DNA of 64,000 bases, taken from positions 186,001 through 250,000 of the forward strand of contig NZ_JAATVW010000002.1 of NCBI RefSeq assembly GCF_011947225.1, given 5' to 3'. Each line of letters begins with the position of its first letter. The stretch's first letter is position 1. The translations under genes were made by a program, and so were the position numbers. The notes under the pieces were generated by a model. It was given only the letters and a program-made list of their open reading frames with translations. It was not told the DNA's origin and ran no database searches. Shown here one piece after another: positions 41,997-50,747 of this stretch. The DNA comes from Planosporangium flavigriseum. GTDB lineage: Bacteria > Actinomycetota > Actinomycetes > Mycobacteriales > Micromonosporaceae.

Positions 41997-42806
41997 GTGG
42001 TGGTGGAGATTATGGTCCAGACAGGCAAGCCGGACGACCCCCGCAGCCGTGAGGTCGAGCTTGACTTCCCGCGTGAGTGGGTGGAGTTCGTGGACCCGGC
42101 CGACGCGAAGCACCTGATCCGGGCCGACCTGACCTGGCTGCTGTCCCGGTGGACCTGCATCTTCGCCCGCGGCTGCCACGGCGTCGTCGGCGGGCGTGCC
42201 GCCGACGGCTGCTGCTCGCACGGCGCGTTCTTCACCGACCCCGACGACGAGAAGCGGGTACGGGCGGCGGCGAAGAAACTGACGCCGGAGACCTGGCAGC
42301 ACTTCCGGCGCGGCTTCAAGAACTACACCGAGATGGACACGATCGACGGAAATACACCCGCACGGCGTACCGCCACCCGCGGGCCGGACCAGCCGTGCGT
42401 GTTCCTCAACGACGCGTCGTTCCCCGGCGGGGGCGGCTGCGCGCTGCACGGGCAGGCGCTGCGCGACGGCGTGCACCCGCTGGAGTACAAGCCGGACGTG
42501 TGCTGGCAACTGCCGATCCGCCGGGAACAGGAGTGGATCAAGCGCCCCGACGGCACGAAGATCCTGCAGTCCGTACTCGGTGAGTTCGATCGCCGCGGCT
42601 GGGGCGAGGGCGGCCACGACCTGCACTGGTGGTGCACCTCGTCACCCGAGGCGCACGTCGGGACCAAGCCGATGTACCAGGAGTACGGGCCGGAGCTGAC
42701 GGCCCTGATCGGCAAACCGGCGTACGACAGGCTGGCCGAGATCTGCGCCCGCCGGCTCGAGCTGGGCCTGGTCGCCAAGCACCCGGCGTCGCCGCCCGAC
42801 GCCTGA
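41997..42806 (+). CDS. Conserved cysteine-rich protein of unknown function
   Basis: About 269 residues from GTG 41997 (ATG 42012 is also possible). Several conserved cysteines are spread over the protein: [37 protein letters not shown] and WWCTSS. This resembles the YkgJ-type Fe-S or zinc cysteine cluster proteins. The position matches mycobacterial Rv0495c, between ppx and regX3. Function unknown. Confidence 0.7.
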   Translation: MVVEIMVQTGKPDDPRSREVELDFPREWVEFVDPADAKHLIRADLTWLLSRWTCIFARGCHGVVGGRAADGCCSHGAFFTDPDDEKRVRAAAKKLTPETWQHFRRGFKNYTEMDTIDGNTPARRTATRGPDQPCVFLNDASFPGGGGCALHGQALRDGVHPLEYKPDVCWQLPIRREQEWIKRPDGTKILQSVLGEFDRRGWGEGGHDLHWWCTSSPEAHVGTKPMYQEYGPELTALIGKPAYDRLAEICARRLELGLVAKHPASPPDA

Positions 42807-42818
42807 GCGGTTCGCGGC

Positions 42819-43502
42819 TTACGGCTCGAACTTGTACCCGAGGCCGCGCACCGTGACGATGTAGCGCGGCGCCGACGGCTCCGGCTCGATCTTGGAGCGC
42901 AACCGCTTGACGTGCACGTCCAGCGTCTTGGTGTCGCCGACGTAGTCCGCGCCCCAGACCCGGTCGATGAGCTGGCCACGGGTGAGCACCCGACCGGCGT
43001 TGCGCAGCAGCAGTTCGAGCAGCTCGAACTCCTTGAGCGGCAACTGCACCGCCTCGCCACTCACGGTCACCACGTGCCGGTCGACGTCCATGCGTACCGG
43101 CCCGGCGGACAGGGTCGGCGGGGTGAGCTCCGTGGCGTCGCCGACCTGCCGGCGCAGCACCGCCCTGATCCGCGCCACCAGTTCACGGGGCGAGTACGGC
43201 TTCGTCACGTAGTCGTCGGCGCCGATCTCCAGCCCGACGACCTTGTCGATCTCGCTGTCCCGGGCGGTCACCATGATGATCGGCACGTGCGACTTGGCCC
43301 GCAACTGCCGGCAGACCTCGGTCCCCGACATCTCCGGCAGCATCAGGTCCAGCAGCACGATGTCCGCACCCGTACGGTCGAACTCGGTCATCGCCTCCGT
43401 GCCGGTCGCCGCCACGGAGACCTCGAAGCCCTCCTTGCGCAGCATGTACGACAGGGCATCGGAGAACGACTCCTCGTCCTCAACCACCAGCACTCGCGAC
43501 AA
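42819..43502 (-). CDS. regX3: Response regulator RegX3 (OmpR family)
   Basis: A 227-residue OmpR/PhoB-type regulator. The receiver has the acidic pocket VVEDEES, phospho-acceptor Asp in LLDLMLPEMSG, and Lys in TKPYSPREL. The winged-helix DNA-binding domain ends VRGLGYKFEP. TTG 43502 is used with AGGAAGG 7 nt upstream. It starts 12 nt after senX3 and should control the phosphate-starvation regulon. Confidence 0.92.
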   Translation of the reverse strand: MSRVLVVEDEESFSDALSYMLRKEGFEVSVAATGTEAMTEFDRTGADIVLLDLMLPEMSGTEVCRQLRAKSHVPIIMVTARDSEIDKVVGLEIGADDYVTKPYSPRELVARIRAVLRRQVGDATELTPPTLSAGPVRMDVDRHVVTVSGEAVQLPLKEFELLELLLRNAGRVLTRGQLIDRVWGADYVGDTKTLDVHVKRLRSKIEPEPSAPRYIVTVRGLGYKFEP

Positions 43503-43514
43503 CGTACGTCCTTC

Positions 43515-44822
43515 CTAAACAACCGAACTCGGTTTGATCTCAACCGACTGCGGTAGCGGCACGGAGGCCTCTGGCGGACGGCCAGGAAGCCGCAGGGTGA
43601 ACGTAGACCCCACACCGGGGGTACTGCTCACATCGACCCGACCGGCGTGATTCGTGGCGATGTGCTTGACGATCGCCAGGCCGAGGCCCGTGCCGCCGGT
43701 CGCCCGTGAGCGTGCCCGGTCGGCCCGGTAGAACCGCTCGAAGATCCGGTCCAGGTCCCGCGGCTCGATGCCGATCCCCTGATCGACCACGGAGATCTCC
43801 ACCGTGCCGACGGTCGTCTTGGTGCCCAGGGTGACCCGGGTGTTCTCTGGGGAGTACGCGATGGCGTTCTCCACCAGGTTCGTCACGGCGGTCACGAGCT
43901 GACCCTCGCTGCCGTACACGGTCAGCGCCCGGTCGCCACTGACCAGCACTTCGATGTTCTTGGCCGAGGCCGGCGTACGCGTACGGTCGATGACCTCGGC
44001 GATGATCCGGTCGACCGCGACCGGCTGCGGCTCGGGCAGCGGCTCGGCGCCCTGCAGGCGCGACAGCTCCAGCAGTTCGCTGACGAGCCGCCCGAGCCGG
44101 GTCGACTCCTTCTGGATGCGCTCGGCGAACCGGCGGGCCGCCGCCGGATCGGGCGAGGCGTCACCGCCTTCGGTGTCGGTCGCCTCCAACAGCGCCTCGG
44201 CCAGCAACTGCAGGGCCCCGACCGGCGTCTTCAGCTCGTGGCTCACGTTGGCGACGAAGTCGCGGCGCACCCGGGCCACCCGGTGCGCCTCGGTCACGTC
44301 GGCGGCCTCCACCACCACGTGCCCGTCCTCGGCGGCCGACGCGCGCACGTGCACACCGAGCAGTTTTGCGCCGCCACCCTCGATGCTGCGCGGACGGGGC
44401 AGGTCCAGCTCGACCTCGCGGCACTCCCCCGTCCGGCGCACCTGGCCGGCGAGGGTACGCACGATGCTGTGCGCGTCGGCTCCGGCGTCGCCGCGCCCCC
44501 GCACGAGCCCCATGTCCCAGGCTGCGGGATTGGCCAGCACGGGACGGTCGTCGGCGTCGAGGACCAGCACGCCCACCCGGAGCGCCTCCATGGCAGCCTG
44601 GGCCAGTGGAACGCCGGCGGGCTGCAGGATCGGGAGGTCGAGAGATTCAGGTGATTTCGCCAGCGGGCCGCCATCGGAGCCGAGTCCCGCGGGCTGCCCA
44701 TCCTTTGCAGCTGGTGACACGACCATGAGGGTACGCCGCGACCGGAATGCCGCCATGACGACGGCCGCTGCGACCAGGCAAAGTAGCGCAGCACACATCG
44801 CGAGGAGCTCATTGGACGGCAC
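43515..44822 (-). CDS. senX3: Sensor histidine kinase SenX3
   Basis: A 435-residue kinase. One N-terminal transmembrane segment precedes a PAS-like region (residues 80-170), the H-box SHELKTP and the ATP site with NLVENAIAYSP, GIGIEP and GTGLGLAIVKH. As in other SenX3 proteins the sensor part is cytoplasmic, so the signal probably comes through PhoU and the Pst transporter. A conserved pair with regX3, gpmA close by, and phoU divergent. Confidence 0.92.
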   Translation of the reverse strand: MPSNELLAMCAALLCLVAAAVVMAAFRSRRTLMVVSPAAKDGQPAGLGSDGGPLAKSPESLDLPILQPAGVPLAQAAMEALRVGVLVLDADDRPVLANPAAWDMGLVRGRGDAGADAHSIVRTLAGQVRRTGECREVELDLPRPRSIEGGGAKLLGVHVRASAAEDGHVVVEAADVTEAHRVARVRRDFVANVSHELKTPVGALQLLAEALLEATDTEGGDASPDPAAARRFAERIQKESTRLGRLVSELLELSRLQGAEPLPEPQPVAVDRIIAEVIDRTRTPASAKNIEVLVSGDRALTVYGSEGQLVTAVTNLVENAIAYSPENTRVTLGTKTTVGTVEISVVDQGIGIEPRDLDRIFERFYRADRARSRATGGTGLGLAIVKHIATNHAGRVDVSSTPGVGSTFTLRLPGRPPEASVPLPQSVEIKPSSVV

Positions 44823-44895
44823 ACGCCGATCGTAGGTGCCCGGTACGCCTGCTGATCAGGTCTGATGCCACAATCCCAGCACAGCTTCGTCGACT

Positions 44896-44960
44896 GTTCA
44901 CCGACGCGCCCGGACCAGTTCACATATCTATCGCACGAGATAGCCGACCCGACACATAAT
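44896..44960 (+). promoter_or_regulatory. PHO-box-like direct repeats and phoU promoter
   Basis: GTTCACCGACG (44896-44906) and GTTCACATATC (44918-44928) lie two 11-bp units apart, with CGCCCGGACCA (44907-44917) between. The first unit matches the PhoP repeat consensus G(G/T)TCAYYYR(G/C)G in 10 of 11 positions. CATAAT (44955-44960) is a good -10 with no good -35, as expected for an activator-dependent promoter. It can also serve the divergent senX3. Confidence 0.6.
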
Positions 44961-44991
44961 GTGGGCGGCCAGCCCCAGTGTCAGGAGTGTA

Positions 44992-45636
44992 ATGCGCGAA
45001 GAGTTCCGGTCCGACCTGACGCAGGTCGGCCGCACGTTGGTGGCCATGGCGGAGGCGGTCCAAGTGGCCATGCGTCACGCCACCGGAGCACTACTCAAAG
45101 CTGACCGGACCGAAGCCGAGCAGGTGTGCGACCGGGACGCCGAGATCGACGCCCTGTACCGCATCGTCGAAGACAAGGTGTACGACGTGATCGCCCGGCA
45201 GGCGCCGGTCGCGTCGGACCTGCGGGTCGTCCTGACCGCGCTGCACGTCGCCGGCGATCTGGAGCGGATGGGTGACCTGGCCGAGCACGTGGCGAAGGCC
45301 GCCCTGCGCCGACACCCGGCACCGGCGATCGGGCCGGAGCTCACCTCGGTGGTCGAGCGCATGGGCGAGGTGGCCGACCTGCTGGCCGGCAAGATCGCGA
45401 GCGCGCTGACCAATCTGGACGCCGTCATGGCCGCACAGCTGGAGCGCGACGACGACGAGATGGACGAGCTGTACCGCCAGCTGTTCAAGATCGTCCTCAA
45501 GGCCGACTGGCCACACGGTGTGGAGTCCGCGGTGGACGCCGCCCTGCTGGGCCGCTTCTACGAGCGGTACGCCGACCACGCGGTCAACATCGGCCAGCAC
45601 GTCATCTTCCTGGTCACCGGCGAGAACGCCCCGTAA
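44992..45636 (+). CDS. phoU: Phosphate transport regulator PhoU
   Basis: A 214-residue all-helical protein made of two PhoU repeats, each with the acidic metal motif: CDRDAEIDALYRIVEDKVYDV in the first and ERDDDEMDELYRQLFKIVLK in the second. It links the Pst transporter to SenX3 and keeps phosphate genes off. ATG 44992 has AGGAG 4 nt upstream. It is divergent from senX3, and a complex hairpin follows. Confidence 0.93.
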   Translation: MREEFRSDLTQVGRTLVAMAEAVQVAMRHATGALLKADRTEAEQVCDRDAEIDALYRIVEDKVYDVIARQAPVASDLRVVLTALHVAGDLERMGDLAEHVAKAALRRHPAPAIGPELTSVVERMGEVADLLAGKIASALTNLDAVMAAQLERDDDEMDELYRQLFKIVLKADWPHGVESAVDAALLGRFYERYADHAVNIGQHVIFLVTGENAP

Positions 45637-45681
45637 CCGCTTTGCGAAGGGCGCCCCTGTTCGGGACGCCTTCGGGAAGAT

Positions 45682-45737
45682 GGCGCCCCTCTCCCGGAAT
45701 AGACCGTAAGACCGGAATAGACCGTAAGAGGGGCGCC
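45682..45737. terminator. Hairpin enclosing two 18-bp tandem repeats between phoU and gpmA
   Basis: GGCGCCCCTCT (45682-45692) pairs with AGAGGGGCGCC (45727-45737). The two 18-bp direct-repeat copies occupy 45694-45711 and 45712-45729 (CCGGAATAGACCGTAAGA), so they fill the loop and enter the right arm. The genes on both sides are convergent. Nearby fragments (AAGGGCGCCCC, AGGGGCGCCCTCC) repeat the arm. A related hairpin is at 27320-27377. Confidence 0.75.
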
Positions 45738-45778
45738 CTCCGCAGAAACAGGGGCGGTTTCCTCAGAAACCTGGATCG

Positions 45779-46531
45779 TCAGCGGCCCTGGTTCGCCACC
45801 GCCGCAGCGGCCTCCTTAGCCGCCTCCGGGTCGAGGTAGGTACCGCCGGGCGTGATCGGTCGCAGGTTGCGGTCGAGGTCGTAGCGCAGCGGGATGCCGG
45901 TGGGGATGTTCAGGCCGGCGATCGCCTCGTCGGAGATGCGGTCGAGGTGCTTGACCAGCGCGCGAAGCGAGTTGCCGTGCGCGGCGACCAGGACGGTCTT
46001 GCCCTCCAGCAGATCCGGCACGATCTGGTCGTACCAGTACGGCAGCATCCGCTCGACCACGTCCTTGAGGCACTCCGTCCGCGGCATCAGCTCCGGCGGC
46101 AGGTACGCGTAGCGCGGGTCCCCGAACTGCGAGTACTCGTCGTCGTCGGAGATCGGCGGCGGCGGGGTGTCGTAGGAGCGCCGCCATAGCATGAACTGCT
46201 CTTCGCCGTACTGCTCGAGGGTCTGCTTCTTGTTCTTGCCCTGGAGCGCCCCGTAGTGGCGCTCGTTGAGCCGCCACGACCGGCGCACGGGGATCCAGTG
46301 CCGGTCGCAGGTGTGCAGGGCGATCTCGCCCGTACGGATGGCACGGCGCAGCACCGAGGTGTGCACCAGATCGGGAAGTAGGTCGTGCTCGCGCAGCAGC
46401 TCGCCGCCGCGACGCGCCTCCGCCTCTCCCTTGGCGCTGAGGTCGACATCGACCCAGCCGGTGAACAGATTCTTGGCGTTCCACTCACTCTCGCCGTGGC
46501 GCAGCAGCACCAGCGTCCCGACTTCGCTCAT
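45779..46531 (-). CDS. gpmA: 2,3-bisphosphoglycerate-dependent phosphoglycerate mutase
   Basis: A 250-residue cofactor-dependent mutase. [18 protein letters not shown] gives the catalytic His, and [12 protein letters not shown] and [14 protein letters not shown] the second His region. It interconverts 3- and 2-phosphoglycerate in glycolysis. ATG 46531 begins [10 protein letters not shown]. In mycobacteria gpm1 (Rv0489) precedes senX3-regX3, as here after inversion of phoU. Confidence 0.95.
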   Translation of the reverse strand: MSEVGTLVLLRHGESEWNAKNLFTGWVDVDLSAKGEAEARRGGELLREHDLLPDLVHTSVLRRAIRTGEIALHTCDRHWIPVRRSWRLNERHYGALQGKNKKQTLEQYGEEQFMLWRRSYDTPPPPISDDDEYSQFGDPRYAYLPPELMPRTECLKDVVERMLPYWYDQIVPDLLEGKTVLVAAHGNSLRALVKHLDRISDEAIAGLNIPTGIPLRYDLDRNLRPITPGGTYLDPEAAKEAAAAVANQGR

Positions 46532-46690
46532 GCCCACATCTTCGCCTACCCGGGCGGGCGGCTCTGCGCGTACCCATAGGGCGGGCGCGGCAGTGACCGC
46601 CGCCACGGGAAAAGCAGTGTCGTGACGATCTCGCACCACTCTATGGTGTAAGGCACGCACGGGCGTGCGGGCATTACGAGGGGATGTCAC

Positions 46691-47947
46691 ATGGAGCGGC
46701 TGCGACGGGCGGCACGAGGCGCGACCGGCGGGCTCCCGAGCCAGTTCTGGGCCATCTGGGCCGCGACGCTCATCAACCGGGCGGGCAGCTTCGTCATCCT
46801 CTTCCTCGCGCTCTACCTGACGACCCAGCGCCACTTCTCCCCTGGTGTAGCCGGCTTGGTGGTCGGGCTCTACGGGGCCGGCGGCGCGGTCGGCGTGACC
46901 ATCGGCGGGTTCCTGACCGACCGGTGGGGCCGGCGCCCCACGGCGCTCCTGTCACTGGGTACGGCATCGGTGCTCATGGTGCTGCTCGGGCTCGCCAACC
47001 AGCCGCTGACGATCATGGCCGCGGCGACGGCGCTCGGGTTCGCGGCCGAGGCCGCCCGCCCTCCCCTGGGCGCGATGATCGCCGACATCGTCCCGGACGC
47101 CCACCGCATGCGCGCCTTCTCCGCCTACTTCTGGGCGGTCAACCTCGGCTTCGCCGGATCGGCCATCCTCGCCGGATTCGCCGCCCAGGCGGGCTACCTG
47201 ATGTTGTTCATCCTCGACGCGGTGACCACCGCGGCGGCGGCGATCCTGCTCGCCGTCAAGGTGCCCGAGACCCGGCCCGCCGCCCAGACCGGCGGCGAAG
47301 ACAAGGCCGGCAGCCTCCGCACGGTCCTCGCCGACCGGACCTTCATGAGCTTCGTCGTCTGCAACCTGATCCTCATGGTCGTGCTGATGCAGCACGCGTC
47401 GATGCTGCCGATCGCCATGGGCCGGGACGGGCTGTCGAGCCGGACCTTCGGTCTGGTGATCGCCCTCAACGGCATCCTCATCGTGCTCGGCCAGATGTTC
47501 GTGACCCGCCTGCTGCGTGACCGGCGACCCGCCCGGGTGATCGCCGTCTCCGCCGTTGTGATGGGCGCCGGCTTCGGGCTGACCGCCGTCGCACACACGC
47601 CGCTCTGGTATGCGGCCACGGTCGTGGTCTGGACGTTCGGCGAGATGCTCAACGCGCCGTCGAACGCGACGCTGCTGGCGTCCCTGTCACCGGTCGCGAT
47701 GCGCGGGCGCTACCAGGGCGTGTACAGCCTGTCGTGGCAGATCGCCAGCTTCGTGGCGCCGGTGCTCGGCGGTTACGTGCAGCAGGAGGCGGGCGGACCG
47801 GCGCTCTGGCTCGGCTGCCTCGCGCTCGGCCTGATCGCGGGGGCGTGGAACCTCGCCGCCGCGCCCGCCCGCGAGCGGCGCGGCGACGCGCTCCGCGTCG
47901 CGACCGCCGCTGGCGTCGGGCCCAACACGGAACTCGCTAGGATCTAG
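46691..47947 (+). CDS. MFS transporter (12-TM drug/metabolite efflux type)
   Basis: A 418-residue major facilitator protein with the TM2-3 signature [13 protein letters not shown] and many hydrophobic helices. The N-terminus [26 protein letters not shown] and the paralogous downstream gene suggest recent duplication. Substrate unknown. ATG 46691 has GAGGGG upstream. CACCA-CTCTA-TGGTG (46634-46648) is a candidate operator. Confidence 0.88.
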   Translation: MERLRRAARGATGGLPSQFWAIWAATLINRAGSFVILFLALYLTTQRHFSPGVAGLVVGLYGAGGAVGVTIGGFLTDRWGRRPTALLSLGTASVLMVLLGLANQPLTIMAAATALGFAAEAARPPLGAMIADIVPDAHRMRAFSAYFWAVNLGFAGSAILAGFAAQAGYLMLFILDAVTTAAAAILLAVKVPETRPAAQTGGEDKAGSLRTVLADRTFMSFVVCNLILMVVLMQHASMLPIAMGRDGLSSRTFGLVIALNGILIVLGQMFVTRLLRDRRPARVIAVSAVVMGAGFGLTAVAHTPLWYAATVVVWTFGEMLNAPSNATLLASLSPVAMRGRYQGVYSLSWQIASFVAPVLGGYVQQEAGGPALWLGCLALGLIAGAWNLAAAPARERRGDALRVATAAGVGPNTELARI

Positions 47948-47949
47948 CT

Positions 47950-47968
47950 TTTAGTACTCCTAACTAAA
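47950..47968. promoter_or_regulatory. MarR-like palindrome between the two MFS genes
   Basis: TTTAGT (47950-47955) and ACTAAA (47963-47968) form a 6-bp perfect inverted repeat with a 7-nt centre, overlapping the SD of the second MFS gene (AAAGGAG). No regulator gene is adjacent. Confidence 0.45.
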
Positions 47969-47977
47969 GGAGTTTCC

Positions 47978-49105
47978 GTGCGGACCTGGTACCGGGCGAA
48001 CGTGGGCGGCCTGCCCCGCACCTACTGGTACCTGTGGACCGGCATGCTGATCAACCGCCTCGGCGGCTTCGCGGTGCTGTTCCTGTCGCTGTACCTCACC
48101 AGCGCCCGGGGCCTGTCCCCGACAACCGCCGGCCTGGTCGTCGGCGCACACGGCCTCGGCGGGGCCGTGGGCGTACTGGCCGGCGGGGTGCTCGCCGACC
48201 GGTGGGGCCGGCGCTCGACCCTGCTCACCTGCCACGCCGCCGCGGCCGTACTGCTGTTCAGCCTCGCGTTCGTGACCTGGCTTCCACTGCTCGCGGCGAT
48301 CACGGCACTGGTCGGCTTCGCCCAGCAGATGGCCAGCCCGGCGCTCGTGGCCGCGATCGTCGACGTCGTACCCGAGCCCGACCGCACCCGCGCGTTCAAC
48401 CTCCAGTTCTGGGCGTTCAACCTCGGCGTGGCGGGCGCCTCGCTGCTCGCCGGCATCGTGGCCGAGGTCAGCTTCACGCTGCTGTTCACCATCGACGCGG
48501 CGGCCACGCTGATCGCGTTCCTGCTCCTGCTGCTGCGGGTACCGGAGACCGGCGCCACCCGGGACCCGGGAAGAGCACAATCCGGCAGCCTGCGTACCCC
48601 GCTCACCGACCGGACCTTCCTGACCTTCGTCGGGCTGACGTTCGTCCTGGCGGTGCTCAGCATGCAGGCGTCGACGATCCTGCCGCTCGCGATGCGCGCG
48701 GACGGGCTGCGACCGTCGGCGTACGGGCTGCTCGGCCTGGGCACCGGCGCGGTGGCCGTCTCCGACACCGTGCCGGCGTACCTCGTGGCCGCGGCGGTGT
48801 GGACGGTCGGCCAGATGCTCGCCGCCCCGCCGAACGCCGAGATCATCGCCGAGCTGTCCCCTCCGGCGCTGCGCGGCCGCTACCAGGGCGTGTTCTACCT
48901 GACGTTCCCGGCGGCCGGGTTCGTCGCGCCGGCCGTCGGCGGGTGGGGCCTGCAGCACCTGGGTGACCGGTTCTGGGCGCTGGGTGGCCTGACCGGCGTG
49001 CTCGCGGCCGCCGGCCATCTCCTCGCCGCACCGGCCCGCGAGCGCCACCTCCAGCGCATGCTCACCGAGAGTTCTCGGGCCTATAGCACCCAAGAGTCTC
49101 GGTGA
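47978..49105 (+). CDS. MFS transporter paralogue with internal deletion
   Basis: A 375-residue paralogue of the preceding gene with GGVLADRWGRRST. Alignment by eye places about 35 residues fewer around 48722-48748: in the first protein FGL is separated from GAGF by 36 residues, here YGL is followed almost directly by GLGTG. That should remove one transmembrane helix plus part of another. The frame is otherwise intact. The function may be altered or lost. GTG 47978. The final 20 codons sit inside an imperfect hairpin that probably terminates transcription. Confidence 0.8.
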   Translation: MRTWYRANVGGLPRTYWYLWTGMLINRLGGFAVLFLSLYLTSARGLSPTTAGLVVGAHGLGGAVGVLAGGVLADRWGRRSTLLTCHAAAAVLLFSLAFVTWLPLLAAITALVGFAQQMASPALVAAIVDVVPEPDRTRAFNLQFWAFNLGVAGASLLAGIVAEVSFTLLFTIDAAATLIAFLLLLLRVPETGATRDPGRAQSGSLRTPLTDRTFLTFVGLTFVLAVLSMQASTILPLAMRADGLRPSAYGLLGLGTGAVAVSDTVPAYLVAAAVWTVGQMLAAPPNAEIIAELSPPALRGRYQGVFYLTFPAAGFVAPAVGGWGLQHLGDRFWALGGLTGVLAAAGHLLAAPARERHLQRMLTESSRAYSTQESR

Positions 49106-50671
49106 TCATGGGAAGACTTGGGATGAGCGGTAGAAGTTGATGCCCTGCGCCTCCCACCGTGGGCCCTGGGTGGCCAGTCGGGCACGGAAGGACGTCCAGT
49201 CGTGCGCCGACGCCGGCGACCACCCCAGCTCGGCGATCGCCGGCAGCCGCGGGAACGCCATGTACTCGATGTCGGCCAGCGTCGCGATCGTCTCCGTCCA
49301 CAGCGGAGCCTCCACGCCGAACACGGACGATTCACTGACGCCGTCGAGGTACGCGCCCGGGTCCCAGTCGTACGCGTCCTTCACCTCGACGTACCCCGCC
49401 CAGCTCAAGCCCAGCGGCGTGCTGGGGTCGTACTTCATGTCCAGGTACGCCTTGTTGGCCGGCGAGAGCAGCAGTTTCGTCCCGCGCCCGGCGGCGGCCG
49501 CGACGTCCGGCGCCGACCGGGTGGTGCCCCAGTACTGCCCGACCGTGGACGGCAGCGGCGTCGCGTTCACGACCTGGTGCCAGGCGAGCGCCGACTTGCC
49601 GTGGGCGGCCACGATCTTCTGCACCCGATCCATGAAGGTCGCGTAGTCGTCGGGCTTGGTGGCGTGCGCCTCGTCCCCGCCGATGTGCAGGTACGGCCCT
49701 GGCGTCAAGGCGACCAGCTCACGCACCACGTCGTCGATGAACCTGTACGTGATCTCCTTGGACACGCACAGGGAGCTGAAGCCCACGTCGATCCCGGTGT
49801 ACAGCGGCGGGGCCTTACCGTCGCAGTTCAGCTCGGCGTACGAGGCGAGCGCGGCGTTGACGTGGCCCGGCATGTCGACCTCGGGCACGACCGTGATGTA
49901 GCGGGACTTCGCGTACGCGACGATCCGCGCGTAGTCCGCCTTGGTGAAGTACCCGCCCGCGCCGCCGCCGACCTGCGTGCTGCCGCCGTAGGCGGACAGC
50001 CGCGGCCAGCTGTCGATCGCGATCCGCCAGCCCTGGTCGTCGGTCAGGTGCAGGTGCAGGTGGTTGATCTTGTACAGGGCGAGTTCGTCGATATAGCGCA
50101 GGACGGTGCCGACCGGGTGGAAGTGGCGGGCCACGTCGAGCATCGCGCCCCGGTAGGCCAGCCGTGGGCGGTCGACGATCTGCCCACCGGCGATGACCCA
50201 CGGCCCCTTGCGCACTATTGCCGACTCGATGGCCGGCGGGAGCAGTTGGCGCAGCGTCTGGACCCCGGCGAACAGGCCCGCCGGCCGCTGCGCCCGGATG
50301 ACCACCGCCTTCGACGTGACGTCGAGTCGGTACCCCTCGTCGCCGACGCTCGGGTCGGCGCCGGTGAGCAGCAGTGAGATCCCCGGCCCGGAACCGGAGA
50401 CCACCGGCAGCCGGTACCCGGTGGAGCGGCGCAGGACACCCGCGAGATAGCCGCCGATGTCGCGGGCGTCACCCGAGGCGAAGATCGGAGTACCGGGCCG
50501 GAGAGTAAACGTCGTGCCGCCCGCCGGCTTGACCGTGAGCGGGGCCGGGACCACGTCCCGCATCGAAGACACTGCCGGGGCGGCGGCAGTCGCCGCCTGC
50601 GGACCGACCAGCGCGACGGCTACCGCGAGGACAACTGTCAGGACGGCAGCGCGAACCCGTGATCCACCCAT
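49106..50671 (-). CDS. Secreted beta-N-acetylhexosaminidase (GH20)
   Basis: A 521-residue secreted enzyme. A Sec signal peptide (about residues 1-30) precedes a GH20b-like domain and a TIM barrel. The TIM barrel has YRGAMLDVARHFHP, HLHLTDDQGWR, PEVDMPGH and the catalytic Asp-Glu of HIGGDEAH. It releases N-acetylglucosamine from chitin or peptidoglycan fragments. Upstream (50672-50747) a single TGGTCTA matches half of a DasR site; the other half is absent. Confidence 0.93.
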   Translation of the reverse strand: MGGSRVRAAVLTVVLAVAVALVGPQAATAAAPAVSSMRDVVPAPLTVKPAGGTTFTLRPGTPIFASGDARDIGGYLAGVLRRSTGYRLPVVSGSGPGISLLLTGADPSVGDEGYRLDVTSKAVVIRAQRPAGLFAGVQTLRQLLPPAIESAIVRKGPWVIAGGQIVDRPRLAYRGAMLDVARHFHPVGTVLRYIDELALYKINHLHLHLTDDQGWRIAIDSWPRLSAYGGSTQVGGGAGGYFTKADYARIVAYAKSRYITVVPEVDMPGHVNAALASYAELNCDGKAPPLYTGIDVGFSSLCVSKEITYRFIDDVVRELVALTPGPYLHIGGDEAHATKPDDYATFMDRVQKIVAAHGKSALAWHQVVNATPLPSTVGQYWGTTRSAPDVAAAAGRGTKLLLSPANKAYLDMKYDPSTPLGLSWAGYVEVKDAYDWDPGAYLDGVSESSVFGVEAPLWTETIATLADIEYMAFPRLPAIAELGWSPASAHDWTSFRARLATQGPRWEAQGINFYRSSQVFP

Positions 50672-50747
50672 AGCGCCTCCCAGCCAGAGCTACTGTTAAG
50701 AAAGCAGGCCAATAGGCTATGGTCTATGCGGCGGTGCGGACAAGAGC

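Noticed and set aside
45691-45730. CRISPR-like repeat in the phoU-gpmA gap
   Set aside because: Two direct 18-bp copies without spacers and without cas genes; this is a tandem duplication inside a hairpin.
50719-50727. DasR operator (dre) upstream of the GH20 hexosaminidase
   Set aside because: Only the left half TGGTCTA is present; the right half does not match, so a functional site is unlikely.
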